Virus record (IMG/VR): IMGVR_UViG_3300036866_000026
Coordinates: 1-29,514 of that record
From: a virus
Length of the DNA: 29,514 nucleotides
Direction: 5' to 3' (one strand)
Every line of letters begins with the position of its first letter. The stretch's first letter is position 1. Both the position numbers and the translations under genes were made by a program. The notes beneath the pieces are model-generated. The model saw nothing but the letters and a program-made list of their open reading frames with translations. It made no database searches and was not told where the DNA came from. Shown in pieces: positions 13,238-19,898 of this stretch.

Positions 13238-14097
13238 ACGACTATTCAAACTTCCGCCACCTGCGCCCGCTGTCCGACGAAGATATGCAGCGCCTCGCCC
13301 CGTCGGTATTCGCGAGCGCACCTCACGAGAGCCGCTCAGCACGCTACACCTACATCCCCACCCTGCAGCTCATCGCCGGCATGAGGGAGGCGGGATTCTT
13401 TCCGGTAAGCGTGATGCAGAGCCGCTGTCGCATCCCGGGTAAGCAGCCGTTCACGAAGCACATGGTGCGCTTCGCTCGCGAGCTGGCGAGCCCTGATTCC
13501 GTGGAGCTAGATGACACCATCCCGCAGGTTTGCTTGAAGAACTCCCACGATGGCAGCTCCGCCTATGAGCTGGGCCTGGGACTCTTCCGGCCCATCTGCA
13601 AAAACGGCCTTATGGTGAGCACCGGAAGCTTCGAAGAGGTCAAGGTGCCGCACAAGGGCAACGTAATGCGTGACGTTATCGAGGGCGCGTTCACGGTCAT
13701 CCAGAGCGCCGACAAGGTGCTACAGCACGCGACCAGCTGGAAGCATCTCCAGCTCACAGGGCCCGAGCAGCACGCGTTGGCGCATTCCGCGCTGATGCTG
13801 CGTTTTGATGGATCCGAGGAGCAGCCGCCAAAGGTCACGGAGCAGCAGATCCTCGCACCGCGCCGTGACAGCGACCGCGGCTCCGACCTGTGGGCGACCT
13901 TTAACCGCCTGCAGGAGAACGTCATCCGCGGCGGACAACGGTACATCCAGCCAGGCCACCGCACCGAGGAGGGCCGCTACATCCGATCGCGCCGAATGCA
14001 GACGCGACCCGTCGGCGGTATCGACCAGTCCACCACCCTGAATCGCGCGCTGTGGGCACTGGCCGAACGGATGGCCGAACTGAAGCAAACTAACTGA
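13234..14097 (+). CDS. DUF932 family phage protein
   Basis: A 287-residue protein of the DUF932 type, common in phages and plasmids. The N-terminal third has APSVFASAPHESRSARYTYIPT and RCRIPGKQPFTKHMVRF. The hallmark central block is IPQVCLKNSHDGSSAYELGLGLFRPICKNGLM followed by VKVPHKGNV (residue about 90-150). The function of the family is not established; it is often near recombination or anti-restriction genes. I chose the ATG at 13234, overlapping the previous stop, because it gives a natural N-terminus. The longer frame from 13003 would overlap the previous gene entirely. Confidence 0.8.
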   Translation: MNDYSNFRHLRPLSDEDMQRLAPSVFASAPHESRSARYTYIPTLQLIAGMREAGFFPVSVMQSRCRIPGKQPFTKHMVRFARELASPDSVELDDTIPQVCLKNSHDGSSAYELGLGLFRPICKNGLMVSTGSFEEVKVPHKGNVMRDVIEGAFTVIQSADKVLQHATSWKHLQLTGPEQHALAHSALMLRFDGSEEQPPKVTEQQILAPRRDSDRGSDLWATFNRLQENVIRGGQRYIQPGHRTEEGRYIRSRRMQTRPVGGIDQSTTLNRALWALAERMAELKQTN

Positions 14098-14100
14098 GTC

Positions 14101-14137
14101 GTCAGACCTGCGGCATCGGAGGGTGCCGCATCCTGAC
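14101..14137 (+). other. Intergenic two-part hairpin
   Basis: TGCGGCA (14109-14115) pairs with TGCCGCA (14124-14130). GTCAG and CTGAC outside them extend the stem with a small internal loop. It lies just after the DUF932 stop and before the third leader element. It has no T tract. It parallels the hairpin-then-leader arrangement at 12976-13036. Confidence 0.42.
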
Positions 14138-14150
14138 CGCTCAGACGAGC
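14136..14150 (+). repeat. Repeated leader element, variant copy 3
   Basis: ACCGCTCAGACGAGC differs by one base from the other two copies over 15 bases. It makes a longer hairpin (CGCTC-AGAC-GAGCG) but loses the GAGGAG. The gene at 14170 instead uses a separate GGAG further downstream. Confidence 0.5.
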
Positions 14151-14169
14151 GTACAACCGGAGAGCCGAT

Positions 14170-14592
14170 ATGTTGACGTTTACTGTATCCAAAATCCTCA
14201 AGGGACATTTGTCCCCCGAGACCGCGTACGTTGTGGACGATTACCCGTACGGGTACACGCTCCGCTGCAAAATCCGCTACTGGCTGGAGGTGAACAAAAC
14301 GCACGGCGTGCGGTTCGTCTCGCAGACCACCAACCCGAAGCGCGGGCACACCTGGAACAAGCCCAAGGCCGGCACTTACTCGCGGTTCGGCGCGTGCATG
14401 TTCCTGGATGAGAAGGGCCACGTGCAGTATGCGGGACTCACCGAATACTCCGACGCCTCGGAATGCGCGCGTTGGCTGGAGGTGTACGCCGAGGGCAACC
14501 CCATCCCCGCGGTGACTGAGGCATGGCTGCGCGCCAAGGTGGCGTACGAGGCCAAGCGCGACGCCGCGCGAGCCCAGCAGGTGCAGCCATGA
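14170..14592 (+). CDS. Conserved phage hypothetical protein
   Basis: A 140-residue protein. The segment AYVVDDYPYGYTLRCKIRYWLE and the following RFVSQTTNP and WNKPKAGTY are typical of a widely distributed phage protein of unknown function often found in early regions. The C-terminal part is helical and Ala/Arg-rich. It has a GGAG ribosome site about eight bases before the ATG and sits below a hairpin-leader combination. The next gene overlaps by ATGA. No catalytic or membrane motif seen. Confidence 0.72.
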   Translation: MLTFTVSKILKGHLSPETAYVVDDYPYGYTLRCKIRYWLEVNKTHGVRFVSQTTNPKRGHTWNKPKAGTYSRFGACMFLDEKGHVQYAGLTEYSDASECARWLEVYAEGNPIPAVTEAWLRAKVAYEAKRDAARAQQVQP

Positions 14593-14801
14593 ACGCCTTC
14601 CGCGATGCTGTCGAGAAACTCCGCACGCACACCCGCGAGCAACTGCAGGACGCTCTGCAGGACGCGGTTGCGTTTGGCGATACCCTCCAGGTGGCTGCGA
14701 TCGTCGCCGAGATGAACGCGCGCGACGTCCACGACTACGAGGCCCGAGGCTACCGCCACGAGGAGAGCGAGCGCACCATCCGCGACTCGCTGGAATGGTG
14801 A
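14589..14801 (+). CDS. Small helical hypothetical protein
   Basis: A 70-residue acidic helical protein starting MNAFRDAVEKLRTHTREQLQDALQ and containing LQVAAIVAEMNARDVHDYEARG. The start at 14589 overlaps the previous stop by ATGA. It has repeated DALQDA-type turns, suggesting a short helical hairpin. Unknown function. It is part of a run of small overlapping genes leading to the recombination genes. Confidence 0.58.
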   Translation: MNAFRDAVEKLRTHTREQLQDALQDAVAFGDTLQVAAIVAEMNARDVHDYEARGYRHEESERTIRDSLEW

Positions 14802-14804
14802 ACC

Positions 14805-14987
14805 ATGAGCCACCCCACCGGCGCCCGGCCTGCACCGGGCGAACGACCCTCACGCGCGCCCTGCGGTTGCCTAGAGACCGTGACGCGCATCATCGAGTTG
14901 TGCGACGGCTGCCTCTCCACCTGGAGCGAGATCCACGAGCAGGCACGCGCCGCACACCTCGCTACCTTGCGGGAGCGGCTGCCGTGA
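14805..14987 (+). CDS. Small Cys-containing hypothetical protein
   Basis: A 60-residue protein. Four Cys occur as CGC near residue 20 and C-x2-C near 33-36 (ELCDGCLSTW), which may form a small zinc-binding site. The C-terminus is helical. It lies three bases after the previous stop and overlaps the next GTG start. Unknown family. Confidence 0.5.
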   Translation: MSHPTGARPAPGERPSRAPCGCLETVTRIIELCDGCLSTWSEIHEQARAAHLATLRERLP

Positions 14988-15106
14988 TCGCGGCAATCCT
15001 GGCGGCGCTGCGGCGGATTTTGCCGCGGCGCAAGCCGCCGCTTCTCCCTCCACCCTCCAAAGCCTGCGAGCGCGGCAAAGCCGAATGCGCCGGGAGGATC
15101 CGATGA
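14984..15106 (+). CDS. Very small hydrophobic/basic peptide
   Basis: A 40-residue frame beginning at GTG 14984, overlapping the preceding TGA, with GGGAG eight bases upstream. It has a short hydrophobic start (VIAAILAALRRIL), then a basic Pro-rich tail (PRRKPPLLPPP) and two Cys. Its stop overlaps the next ATG (ATGA). It is supported mainly by the tight overlaps on both sides. Function unknown. Confidence 0.4.
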   Translation: MIAAILAALRRILPRRKPPLLPPPSKACERGKAECAGRIR

Positions 15107-15363
15107 ATATCTCCGAACCGTTTCCTTTCACGCTGGCACAGAAGCCCGCGCGGCTCTACGTGCTCCGCAACGACGGCTATTGCTGGGGGCGCGTGATCGA
15201 TCACGCCGGCCTGGAGTGGGACGTCAGCACACACCACGACTACTACGGCGAGCCCGACGAGATAGCCGCCGAGGCATTCATCCGCAAGGCCCAGCGGTTC
15301 CAGCTCCAGCTCCCCGCAGGCTCACCGATCCTACCGACCCGTCTTCAGGAGTTACCGAAATGA
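15103..15363 (+). CDS. Hypothetical protein
   Basis: An 86-residue protein with a good GGGAGG ribosome site. It is beta-rich at first (PARLYVLRNDGYCWGRVIDH, LEWDVSTHHDYYGEPDE), ending in a helix (AAEAFIRKAQRFQL). No family recognised. It directly precedes the ERF recombinase (ATGA overlap), so it is likely in the same transcript. Confidence 0.6.
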   Translation: MNISEPFPFTLAQKPARLYVLRNDGYCWGRVIDHAGLEWDVSTHHDYYGEPDEIAAEAFIRKAQRFQLQLPAGSPILPTRLQELPK

Positions 15364-16142
15364 ACGAACCGACTGCAATCATTGACCGCCGCACGATGCG
15401 GGAGCTGGCGCCGGCCAGCTCCCCGACTGCGGTCACACCGATGGACCTGCTACGCGTCGCCACCAACCAGGGCGCCGACCTCGACAAGCTCGAAAAGCTC
15501 ATGGAAATGCAGCAGAAGTGGGAGGCGAGCGAAGCCCGCAAAGCCTACGCGGCGGCTTTTGCCGCGTTCAAGGCCGACCCTCCCAAGATCCAGAAGAACA
15601 AGCATGTGCAGTTCGCCACCAAGAGCGGCGACCGCATGGACTACTGGCACGCCACGCACGATGAAGTCTGCGGGAAGGTCGCGGCGGCTTTGGCCGCGCA
15701 CGGACTCGCCCACGCGTGGCGCATGCGCCAGGAGTCAGGCGTGATCTACGTCACCTGCCGGCTGACGCATCAGGCTGGGCATTACGAGGAGTTCGAGCTG
15801 TTCGGCAATCCCGACGGTTCGGGACTCAAGTCTCCGCTGCAAGCCGTGGCCTCGACCATCACGTTCCTGCAGCGGTACACGCTGCTGGGCGCGTGCGGAC
15901 TCTCGACGTCCGAACAGTCGGCCGCGGATACGGACGGCGGCTCGCGACCGACCGAGCCCGAGCCCGAGGGGTACGCGGAGTGGCGCGACAACCTCGACGC
16001 CGTGCCGGATGACCAGCTCGCCGAGTTCGACTTCAGCGCGTACTGGCGCAAGGCGACGCCGGCGATCCGCCGCTACGTGGTGAAGTTCGCCGAGGCATGG
16101 TGGAACGGCAAGCGCAACCTCGCCGAGAAGGGGGTGCAATGA
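15360..16142 (+). CDS. erf: ERF-family single-strand annealing recombinase
   Basis: A 260-residue protein that fits the ERF (P22 essential recombination function) family. ERF proteins anneal complementary single strands and work with a 5'-3' exonuclease. The core (about residues 40-190) contains EARKAYAAAFAAFKADPPKI, then the typical KNKHVQFATKSG, WHATHDEV, AALAAHGLAHAWR, and the LKSPLQAVASTITFLQRYTLLGACGL block with conserved SxxTYxxRY-like character. The C-terminal part (after about 205) is acidic then helical. The exonuclease gene follows with an ATGA overlap, the normal pairing. Confidence 0.85.
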   Translation: MNEPTAIIDRRTMRELAPASSPTAVTPMDLLRVATNQGADLDKLEKLMEMQQKWEASEARKAYAAAFAAFKADPPKIQKNKHVQFATKSGDRMDYWHATHDEVCGKVAAALAAHGLAHAWRMRQESGVIYVTCRLTHQAGHYEEFELFGNPDGSGLKSPLQAVASTITFLQRYTLLGACGLSTSEQSAADTDGGSRPTEPEPEGYAEWRDNLDAVPDDQLAEFDFSAYWRKATPAIRRYVVKFAEAWWNGKRNLAEKGVQ

Positions 16143-16795
16143 ACCGCTTCACCATCATCAACTGTGAGCAGCGCACTCCCGAGTGGTATCAGGCACGCGC
16201 AGGACGCGCGACCGGCTCCAAAGCCGACGCGATCCACGCCCGCTCGCGAGACCGCAAGGAGGAGGGAGTCACGCGCCGCAACTACCGGGTACAGCTAGTC
16301 GCCGAGCGGCTCACTGGTCAGCCCCAGGAGAACGATTACCAGTCGCGCGCCATGGCGAACGGCGTGGAGAAGGAGCCGAGTGCCATCGCTGCATACGAGG
16401 CAGCCACGGGGCTCCTGGTGCGGCGGACTGGGTTCCTAGCCATGTCCGAGTACGCCGCGGGGTGCTCACTCGATGGGGACGTGGACGACTTCCGCATCAT
16501 CCTCTCGGTCAAGTGCCCCGAGGCGCCGGCGCATCTCAAGTATCTGTGGGAGCGGCGCATCCCGCCCGAGTACGTCAAGCAGGCGACGCACGAGCTGTGG
16601 GTGACGGGCGCGAAGATCTACGACTTCGTTTCGTACAACGAATCCTTCCCCGAACACCTGCAGCTCCTGATCGTGCGCGCCGATCGCGGCGAGTTCGACA
16701 TTGCCGGCCACGAGATGGGCACGATCCAGTTCCTGCGCGAAGTGGATGACGAACTCCGCAAGCTCGAAAAGTGGACCCCGCCGGTGCTCCTGTGA
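16139..16795 (+). CDS. YqaJ/lambda-type exonuclease, with Ser in place of an expected Glu
   Basis: A 218-residue probable 5'-3' exonuclease partner of ERF. The N-terminus has the family pattern QRTPEWYQARAGRATGSKA. The next landmarks are GVEKEPSAIAAYE (about 75-87) and the active-site Asp in GCSLDGDV (Asp112). The last motif is normally Glu-x-Lys-Cys-Pro, but here reads LSVKCP, with Ser123, Val124 and Lys125. The Glu is therefore replaced by Ser. C-terminal features (HELWVTGAKIYDFVSYN, LQLLIVRADR) are as expected. Either another acidic residue serves, or the subfamily uses a variant site, or activity is altered. The length is normal. Confidence 0.82.
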   Translation: MNRFTIINCEQRTPEWYQARAGRATGSKADAIHARSRDRKEEGVTRRNYRVQLVAERLTGQPQENDYQSRAMANGVEKEPSAIAAYEAATGLLVRRTGFLAMSEYAAGCSLDGDVDDFRIILSVKCPEAPAHLKYLWERRIPPEYVKQATHELWVTGAKIYDFVSYNESFPEHLQLLIVRADRGEFDIAGHEMGTIQFLREVDDELRKLEKWTPPVLL

Positions 16796-17058
16796 CCGAG
16801 CGATTTGAAGCGTGGTTCGAGGACATGCGGCGCCGCGCATGGAAGAACTTACGGGCGGGGTACGAGAACGAGCCGATGGCGGAATCGTATCTCCTGCTCC
16901 TCAAGCCCTATCTCAGGGAACCATTCGACGAAATCGAGCGGCTGACGCGCTCGCGGGAGGATCACATCCACGACTGGACTCTCTGGACCGATTGGCAAGG
17001 TGGTTTGCGCTCGCGCTTCTGCCGTACCTGCGGGACGATTGAGGACCAGCAAGGATGA
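16792..17058 (+). CDS. Small hypothetical protein with C-terminal Cys pair
   Basis: An 88-residue protein starting at GTG 16792, which overlaps the exonuclease stop by GTGA. The helical N-terminal part includes FEAWFEDMRRRAWKNL. The end has HDWTLWTDWQGGLRSRFCRTCG, with a C-x2-C that could be half of a zinc site. It overlaps the next gene by ATGA. It is in the recombination block, but its role is unknown. Confidence 0.58.
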   Translation: MTERFEAWFEDMRRRAWKNLRAGYENEPMAESYLLLLKPYLREPFDEIERLTRSREDHIHDWTLWTDWQGGLRSRFCRTCGTIEDQQG

Positions 17059-17453
17059 GCAAACTCTGGCTCGCGCGCCGCGGCAAGGTCTTGATCCCAA
17101 CCGATCAGCAGTCGGAGCGATTCATCCGCAAGATGGAGCCGGGCGAGTGCGCGGTCTTCGAGGCTTCGCGCCCGCGATCCGTGCAGTGGAACCGGATGTA
17201 CTGGGCACTGTGCCGCAGCATCGGCGAGAACCAGGACCCTCCCCGCGACGAATCCTCCATCGACCTCGAGCTGCGGATCCGCGCGGGTCACTTCGAGATA
17301 TTCCTGATGGACGGGCACGAAATCCGCGTGCCGAAAACGATCCGCTTTGCGGAGATGGACGCCGACGCATGGGCGGAACTGTGGCCCTCCATCGAGCAAG
17401 CCATTACCGATCGGTTCGGCGCGGAGTACATTCAGGAGTCGCGATGGACCTAA
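17055..17453 (+). CDS. DUF1367-like phage protein
   Basis: A 132-residue protein resembling DUF1367: WNRMYWALCRSIGENQ, a DLELRIRAGHFEIFLMDG block, VPKTIRFAEMDADAWAELWPS and a helical end. This family occurs in lambdoid early regions near ninB-type genes and its function is unknown. It lies between a small zinc-type protein and the DUF1364 gene with overlaps on both sides, matching lambdoid gene order. Assignment is by pattern only. Confidence 0.65.
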   Translation: MSKLWLARRGKVLIPTDQQSERFIRKMEPGECAVFEASRPRSVQWNRMYWALCRSIGENQDPPRDESSIDLELRIRAGHFEIFLMDGHEIRVPKTIRFAEMDADAWAELWPSIEQAITDRFGAEYIQESRWT

Positions 17454-17734
17454 GAGCACTCGCGCGCGACAAACCCTGTTACCTGCGGATCCCCGCGATC
17501 TGCAACCGCGACAATAAAACCACCGTGCTCTGCCACCTAAAAGGCTGGGGCTGGTGCGGCTCGATTAAACCACCCGACCTGTGCGCCGTCCCCGGCTGTT
17601 CCGCCTGCCACGACGTGATCGACGGACGCAACACGCACCACGGCTACACGCGCGACCAACTTGCGGCATTTATCCTGCGCGCGCTGCTTGAACTACTCAC
17701 CGACTACGCCGGCAACGGCATCGTCCACTGGTAA
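17444..17734 (+). CDS. DUF1364 putative nuclease/zinc protein
   Basis: A 96-residue protein in the DUF1364 style. Visible motifs are DKPCYLRIPAICN at the start, VLCHLKGWGWCGSIKPPD in the middle and a C-x2-CHDVIDGR (about residues 50-60) near the centre-end. The Cys/His pairs make a small HNH-like or zinc-ribbon fold. The family is common in lambdoid nin regions and is often annotated as a putative nuclease or NinG-like. The ATG at 17444 overlaps the preceding gene by ten bases and avoids the long upstream frame. The next gene has its own AAGGAG site. Confidence 0.75.
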   Translation: MDLRALARDKPCYLRIPAICNRDNKTTVLCHLKGWGWCGSIKPPDLCAVPGCSACHDVIDGRNTHHGYTRDQLAAFILRALLELLTDYAGNGIVHW

Positions 17735-17744
17735 GGAGATCGCA

Positions 17745-18146
17745 ATGGACTACGAATTTACCTCCGACAACATCGTCATCGGCCCGGTCAATCCCGCCTT
17801 CCACTACTCCATGGGCCTCTCGGACTTCGCGCCCTGGTTCGACCTCGCCGTGTTCGTCGGGCCGAAGGAGTACGACCTCGGCCACCTGCCGGCGAACGCG
17901 TCCCTCACCTTCTGGAGCGCGACCCCGCTCAACCTCGGCATGATCGGCTACCTCGACGGGCGCGACTCGATCAACTACCTATGGTCCAACACCGAAATCG
18001 ACGTGCATGCCGTCAACGCCGGTGCGGGGTGGGCCCACGCCCACGCCCAACCGACCGCGGCCGTGCCCGAGCCCGCCCTGCTGGGTCTCATGGTCTGCGC
18101 ACTGTGCGCGCTGTGGTGGACACGGCGATACGCCTCCGCAACCTGA
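17745..18146 (+). CDS. Phage protein with PEP-CTERM-like sorting tail
   Basis: A 133-residue protein with a clear AAGGAG ribosome site. The C-terminus has all three parts of a PEP-CTERM sorting signal: VPEP at 107-110, a hydrophobic helix (ALLGLMVCALCALWW, 111-125), and a short basic tail (TRRYASAT). The body is beta-rich and Asn/Asp-rich (NASLTFWSATPLNLGMIG, NYLWSNTEIDVHAV) with no recognised domain. In bacteria such tails are recognised by an exosortase. No N-terminal signal peptide is visible, so export would need another route, or the tail is a simple membrane anchor. It sits in the phage early block, not in a host operon. Confidence 0.66.
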   Translation: MDYEFTSDNIVIGPVNPAFHYSMGLSDFAPWFDLAVFVGPKEYDLGHLPANASLTFWSATPLNLGMIGYLDGRDSINYLWSNTEIDVHAVNAGAGWAHAHAQPTAAVPEPALLGLMVCALCALWWTRRYASAT

Positions 18147-18238
18147 CACCGGACAACCTAGTCACGCTCTGCGTTCTCTTGGGCGCATTGGTATGGGGTC
18201 TGCTGATCATCGTGGGAGCGATCCTATGGATATTCTGA
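18116..18238 (+). CDS. Small single-TM protein overlapping the PEP-CTERM gene
   Basis: A 40-residue protein from a GTG at 18116 (or 18113). Its second half is one clear membrane helix (NLVTLCVLLGALVWGLLIIVGAILWIF, residues about 14-40) preceded by a short polar end (DTAIRLRNLTPD). It overlaps the 3' end of the PEP-CTERM-like gene by 31 bases in another frame. No strong ribosome site is seen, so translation may depend on coupling. Membrane function unknown. Confidence 0.52.
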   Translation: MDTAIRLRNLTPDNLVTLCVLLGALVWGLLIIVGAILWIF

Positions 18239-18327
18239 AGCCGCATTACCGCTATTGTTACGTCTCTGCGGTCTGGAAGCTGTGCGCGGAGTTCTCTCCC
18301 GCGATCTATCCACTGGAGTTGAAATGA
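18226..18327 (+). CDS. Tiny hypothetical peptide
   Basis: A 33-residue frame starting MDILKPHYRYCYVSAVWKLC and ending LELK. It overlaps the upstream membrane-protein gene by 13 bases (ATG inside it) and the next gene by ATGA. A GGGAG lies about ten bases before the ATG. It contains two Cys and several aromatics. Only the tight packing supports it. Function unknown. Confidence 0.35.
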   Translation: MDILKPHYRYCYVSAVWKLCAEFSPAIYPLELK

Positions 18328-18542
18328 ACGAACAGCGAACCACTGAACACCGAGTCTCCCGCATGTGCACCTGTGCCATGCACTGCGTCGAATCCTCGCA
18401 CCATGACAGCCAGTGCTGTCGAAAGGAACATTGTGACTGCTGGTGCCATAGTCGCCTACGTGTATCTAGGGCTCCTACTCCTGGCGCCGGTCTGGCTAGT
18501 GGCGGTAGTGATTTACGAGCTATGGAGCATCCTGCGCCATGA
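18324..18542 (+). CDS. Small Cys-rich protein
   Basis: A 72-residue frame beginning MNEQRTTEHRVSRMCTCAMHC. Residues about 15-43 hold nine Cys, with several His (CTCAMHCVES, SQCCRKEHCDCWCH). This is suggestive of metal binding or disulfides. The later part (SRLRVSRAPTPG and on) overlaps a membrane-protein gene in another frame, so the real protein may depend on the first 45 residues only. Its N-terminus resembles that of the gene at 18539 (MTEQRTIEQRLS), suggesting a local duplication. Confidence 0.45.
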   Translation: MNEQRTTEHRVSRMCTCAMHCVESSHHDSQCCRKEHCDCWCHSRLRVSRAPTPGAGLASGGSDLRAMEHPAP

Positions 18543-18546
18543 CTGA
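18403..18546 (+). CDS. Small membrane protein nested in the Cys-rich frame
   Basis: A 47-residue frame from ATG 18403: a polar start (MTASAVERN), then a long hydrophobic helix (IVTAGAIVAYVYLGLLLLAP, VWLVAVVIYELW) of 30 or so residues, enough for one long or two short membrane spans, and a polar end LRHD. It lies almost wholly inside the Cys-rich frame and overlaps the next gene by eight bases (ATGACTGA). Its strong hydrophobic pattern is the main support. Function unknown; a holin- or antiholin-like role cannot be excluded. Confidence 0.5.
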   Translation: MTASAVERNIVTAGAIVAYVYLGLLLLAPVWLVAVVIYELWSILRHD

Positions 18547-18742
18547 GCAGCGAACTATCGAACAGCGCCTCTCTGAATATTTGGCTCGCAAGATTTTCGA
18601 GGCGCCGTGGCCAAGGGCAACCGTTAGCCGCATTGCCTTCAGGGGTGTGCCGGTGGATGGCATAGAGCCGGACTTGGGCGGTCTCTGCGAGACTGCGCTG
18701 GCTGACCGGATTCGCGAAGCAATGGAGAAATATCCGTGGTAG
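18539..18742 (+). CDS. Small hypothetical protein
   Basis: A 67-residue soluble protein. It begins MTEQRTIEQRLSEYLARKIFE, similar to the start of the gene at 18324. The rest (PRATVSRIAFRGVPVDGI, LADRIREAMEKYPW) is a mixed helix/strand segment. It overlaps the upstream membrane-protein gene by eight bases and the next gene by seven. Unknown function. Confidence 0.55.
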   Translation: MTEQRTIEQRLSEYLARKIFEAPWPRATVSRIAFRGVPVDGIEPDLGGLCETALADRIREAMEKYPW

Positions 18743-19209
18743 AGCAGCGTCCATCGGACCTTAGCAACGGATTCCAACGAATTGTAACGATGCGCCCGGC
18801 GTTCGATAAGCGCTCGGCTGATCCCAAGAAGAACTACGGAATTCACGGGGTCGAAATGCGCATGGTGCTCAAGGGGCCGCTGGGGGCTACTCAGTTCCTG
18901 CTGTTCACGAACTGGCAGCTGCCGCACATCACCAAAGAGCACATGGCGCGATGGGCTGGCGACCCCTCGATGTCAAAGACGCTATTCCTGCCCATGCCGG
19001 CGGATAAGGGTTACCACTGGTCTACGCCACGATATGAGGATCAGAAACCGATGACCTGCGACCTCCTACCTGGCGGCCAGTGCTATTACGACGGCAGTAG
19101 TTTGAACGCCGAGCAGACGTTCGACCGCCTGCTGAGAGAGGGCGACGAGGGCGTGTGGAAGGACCTGGAAGAGTACTACCACTACCTCGCGCAGGAGAAA
19201 GCAGCGTGA
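18736..19209 (+). CDS. Conserved phage hypothetical protein
   Basis: A 157-residue protein starting at GTG 18736. It has the features of a common phage family of unknown function: GIHGVEMRMVLKGPLGATQFLLFTNW near residues 35-60, then ADKGYHWSTPRYEDQKPM, CYYDGSSLNAEQTFDRLL and a final helix with WKDLEEYYHYL. It overlaps the preceding gene by seven bases and the next by GTGA. A host-takeover or metabolic role is possible, but nothing indicates which. Confidence 0.7.
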   Translation: MVEQRPSDLSNGFQRIVTMRPAFDKRSADPKKNYGIHGVEMRMVLKGPLGATQFLLFTNWQLPHITKEHMARWAGDPSMSKTLFLPMPADKGYHWSTPRYEDQKPMTCDLLPGGQCYYDGSSLNAEQTFDRLLREGDEGVWKDLEEYYHYLAQEKAA

Positions 19210-19457
19210 TTAACAATCCGAAACAGTCCGTCGAAGTGACCTCAAAGAACCAGCTCACCCGCGACGAGTGGACGATGACCGGCGCGATAGCGACCAACCG
19301 GACAGCTCCGCCGATACCGTTTGAGTCGCATTGGGTGCGAGCCGAATGGGCCGACGCCGAAATCGAGCGGCTTAGCGCCGAGACGGCGCGATTGACGCGC
19401 GAGCGGGATGAATTGATGGATAGGCTTCATCAGCCGTGCAAGAGCTGCGGCCAATGA
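19206..19457 (+). CDS. Coiled-coil hypothetical protein with C-terminal Cys pair
   Basis: An 83-residue protein beginning at GTG 19206 (GTGA overlap). The second half is a coiled coil (WADAEIERLSAETARLTRERDELMDRL) and the C-terminus has a C-x2-C (CKSCGQ). The next gene also combines Cys pairs with a coiled coil, so the two may be related or work together. Overlap with the next gene is ATGA. Unknown function. Confidence 0.58.
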   Translation: MINNPKQSVEVTSKNQLTRDEWTMTGAIATNRTAPPIPFESHWVRAEWADAEIERLSAETARLTRERDELMDRLHQPCKSCGQ

Positions 19458-19873
19458 CCTCAACACAGCCATGCATTCACGGTGTACGGCACCGCAAGTG
19501 CCCAGACTGTGAGGTTGAGCGGCTTACGCATGAGCGGGACCAGTGCGACGATGCTGCCACAACCCTTTTCGATGAAAACGAGCGCCTGCGCCACGAGCTA
19601 GACAACGAGCGCTCTGCCATGAGGAACGTACAAGAGTGTGCCGAGAGCTACCGCAGGGAGGTGAAGGCTTGGCGTAAGGGTTTCCCTGATTGGGTGTTCC
19701 GGCAGGGTGAGATATGGGATCGGGACGATATACCCGCTGACGAGACGGCAGCGCCTCATTGCTGCCACGAGTGGCTGGTTATAGCCGGCGAGCTAGATGG
19801 CGCAGGTGAGCACTACACCGACGAGTGTAAGAAGTGCAAAGTGACACGGGTGCGGGATATTCCGCCCGTTTAA
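19454..19873 (+). CDS. Zinc-finger and coiled-coil hypothetical protein
   Basis: A 139-residue protein. An N-terminal Cys/His cluster (CIHGVRHRKCPDC, residues 7-19) looks like a zinc-binding knuckle. A coiled coil follows (VERLTHERDQCDDAATTLFDENERLRHEL, about 20-55). The C-terminal part has CCHEWLVIAG and a C-x2-C (DECKKCKVTRV), a likely second metal site. Two metal sites joined by a coiled coil suggest a DNA- or protein-binding adaptor. Unknown family. Confidence 0.6.
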   Translation: MTSTQPCIHGVRHRKCPDCEVERLTHERDQCDDAATTLFDENERLRHELDNERSAMRNVQECAESYRREVKAWRKGFPDWVFRQGEIWDRDDIPADETAAPHCCHEWLVIAGELDGAGEHYTDECKKCKVTRVRDIPPV

Positions 19874-19898
19874 CAGCAGAGAGCGAGGAAGCTGGTCA

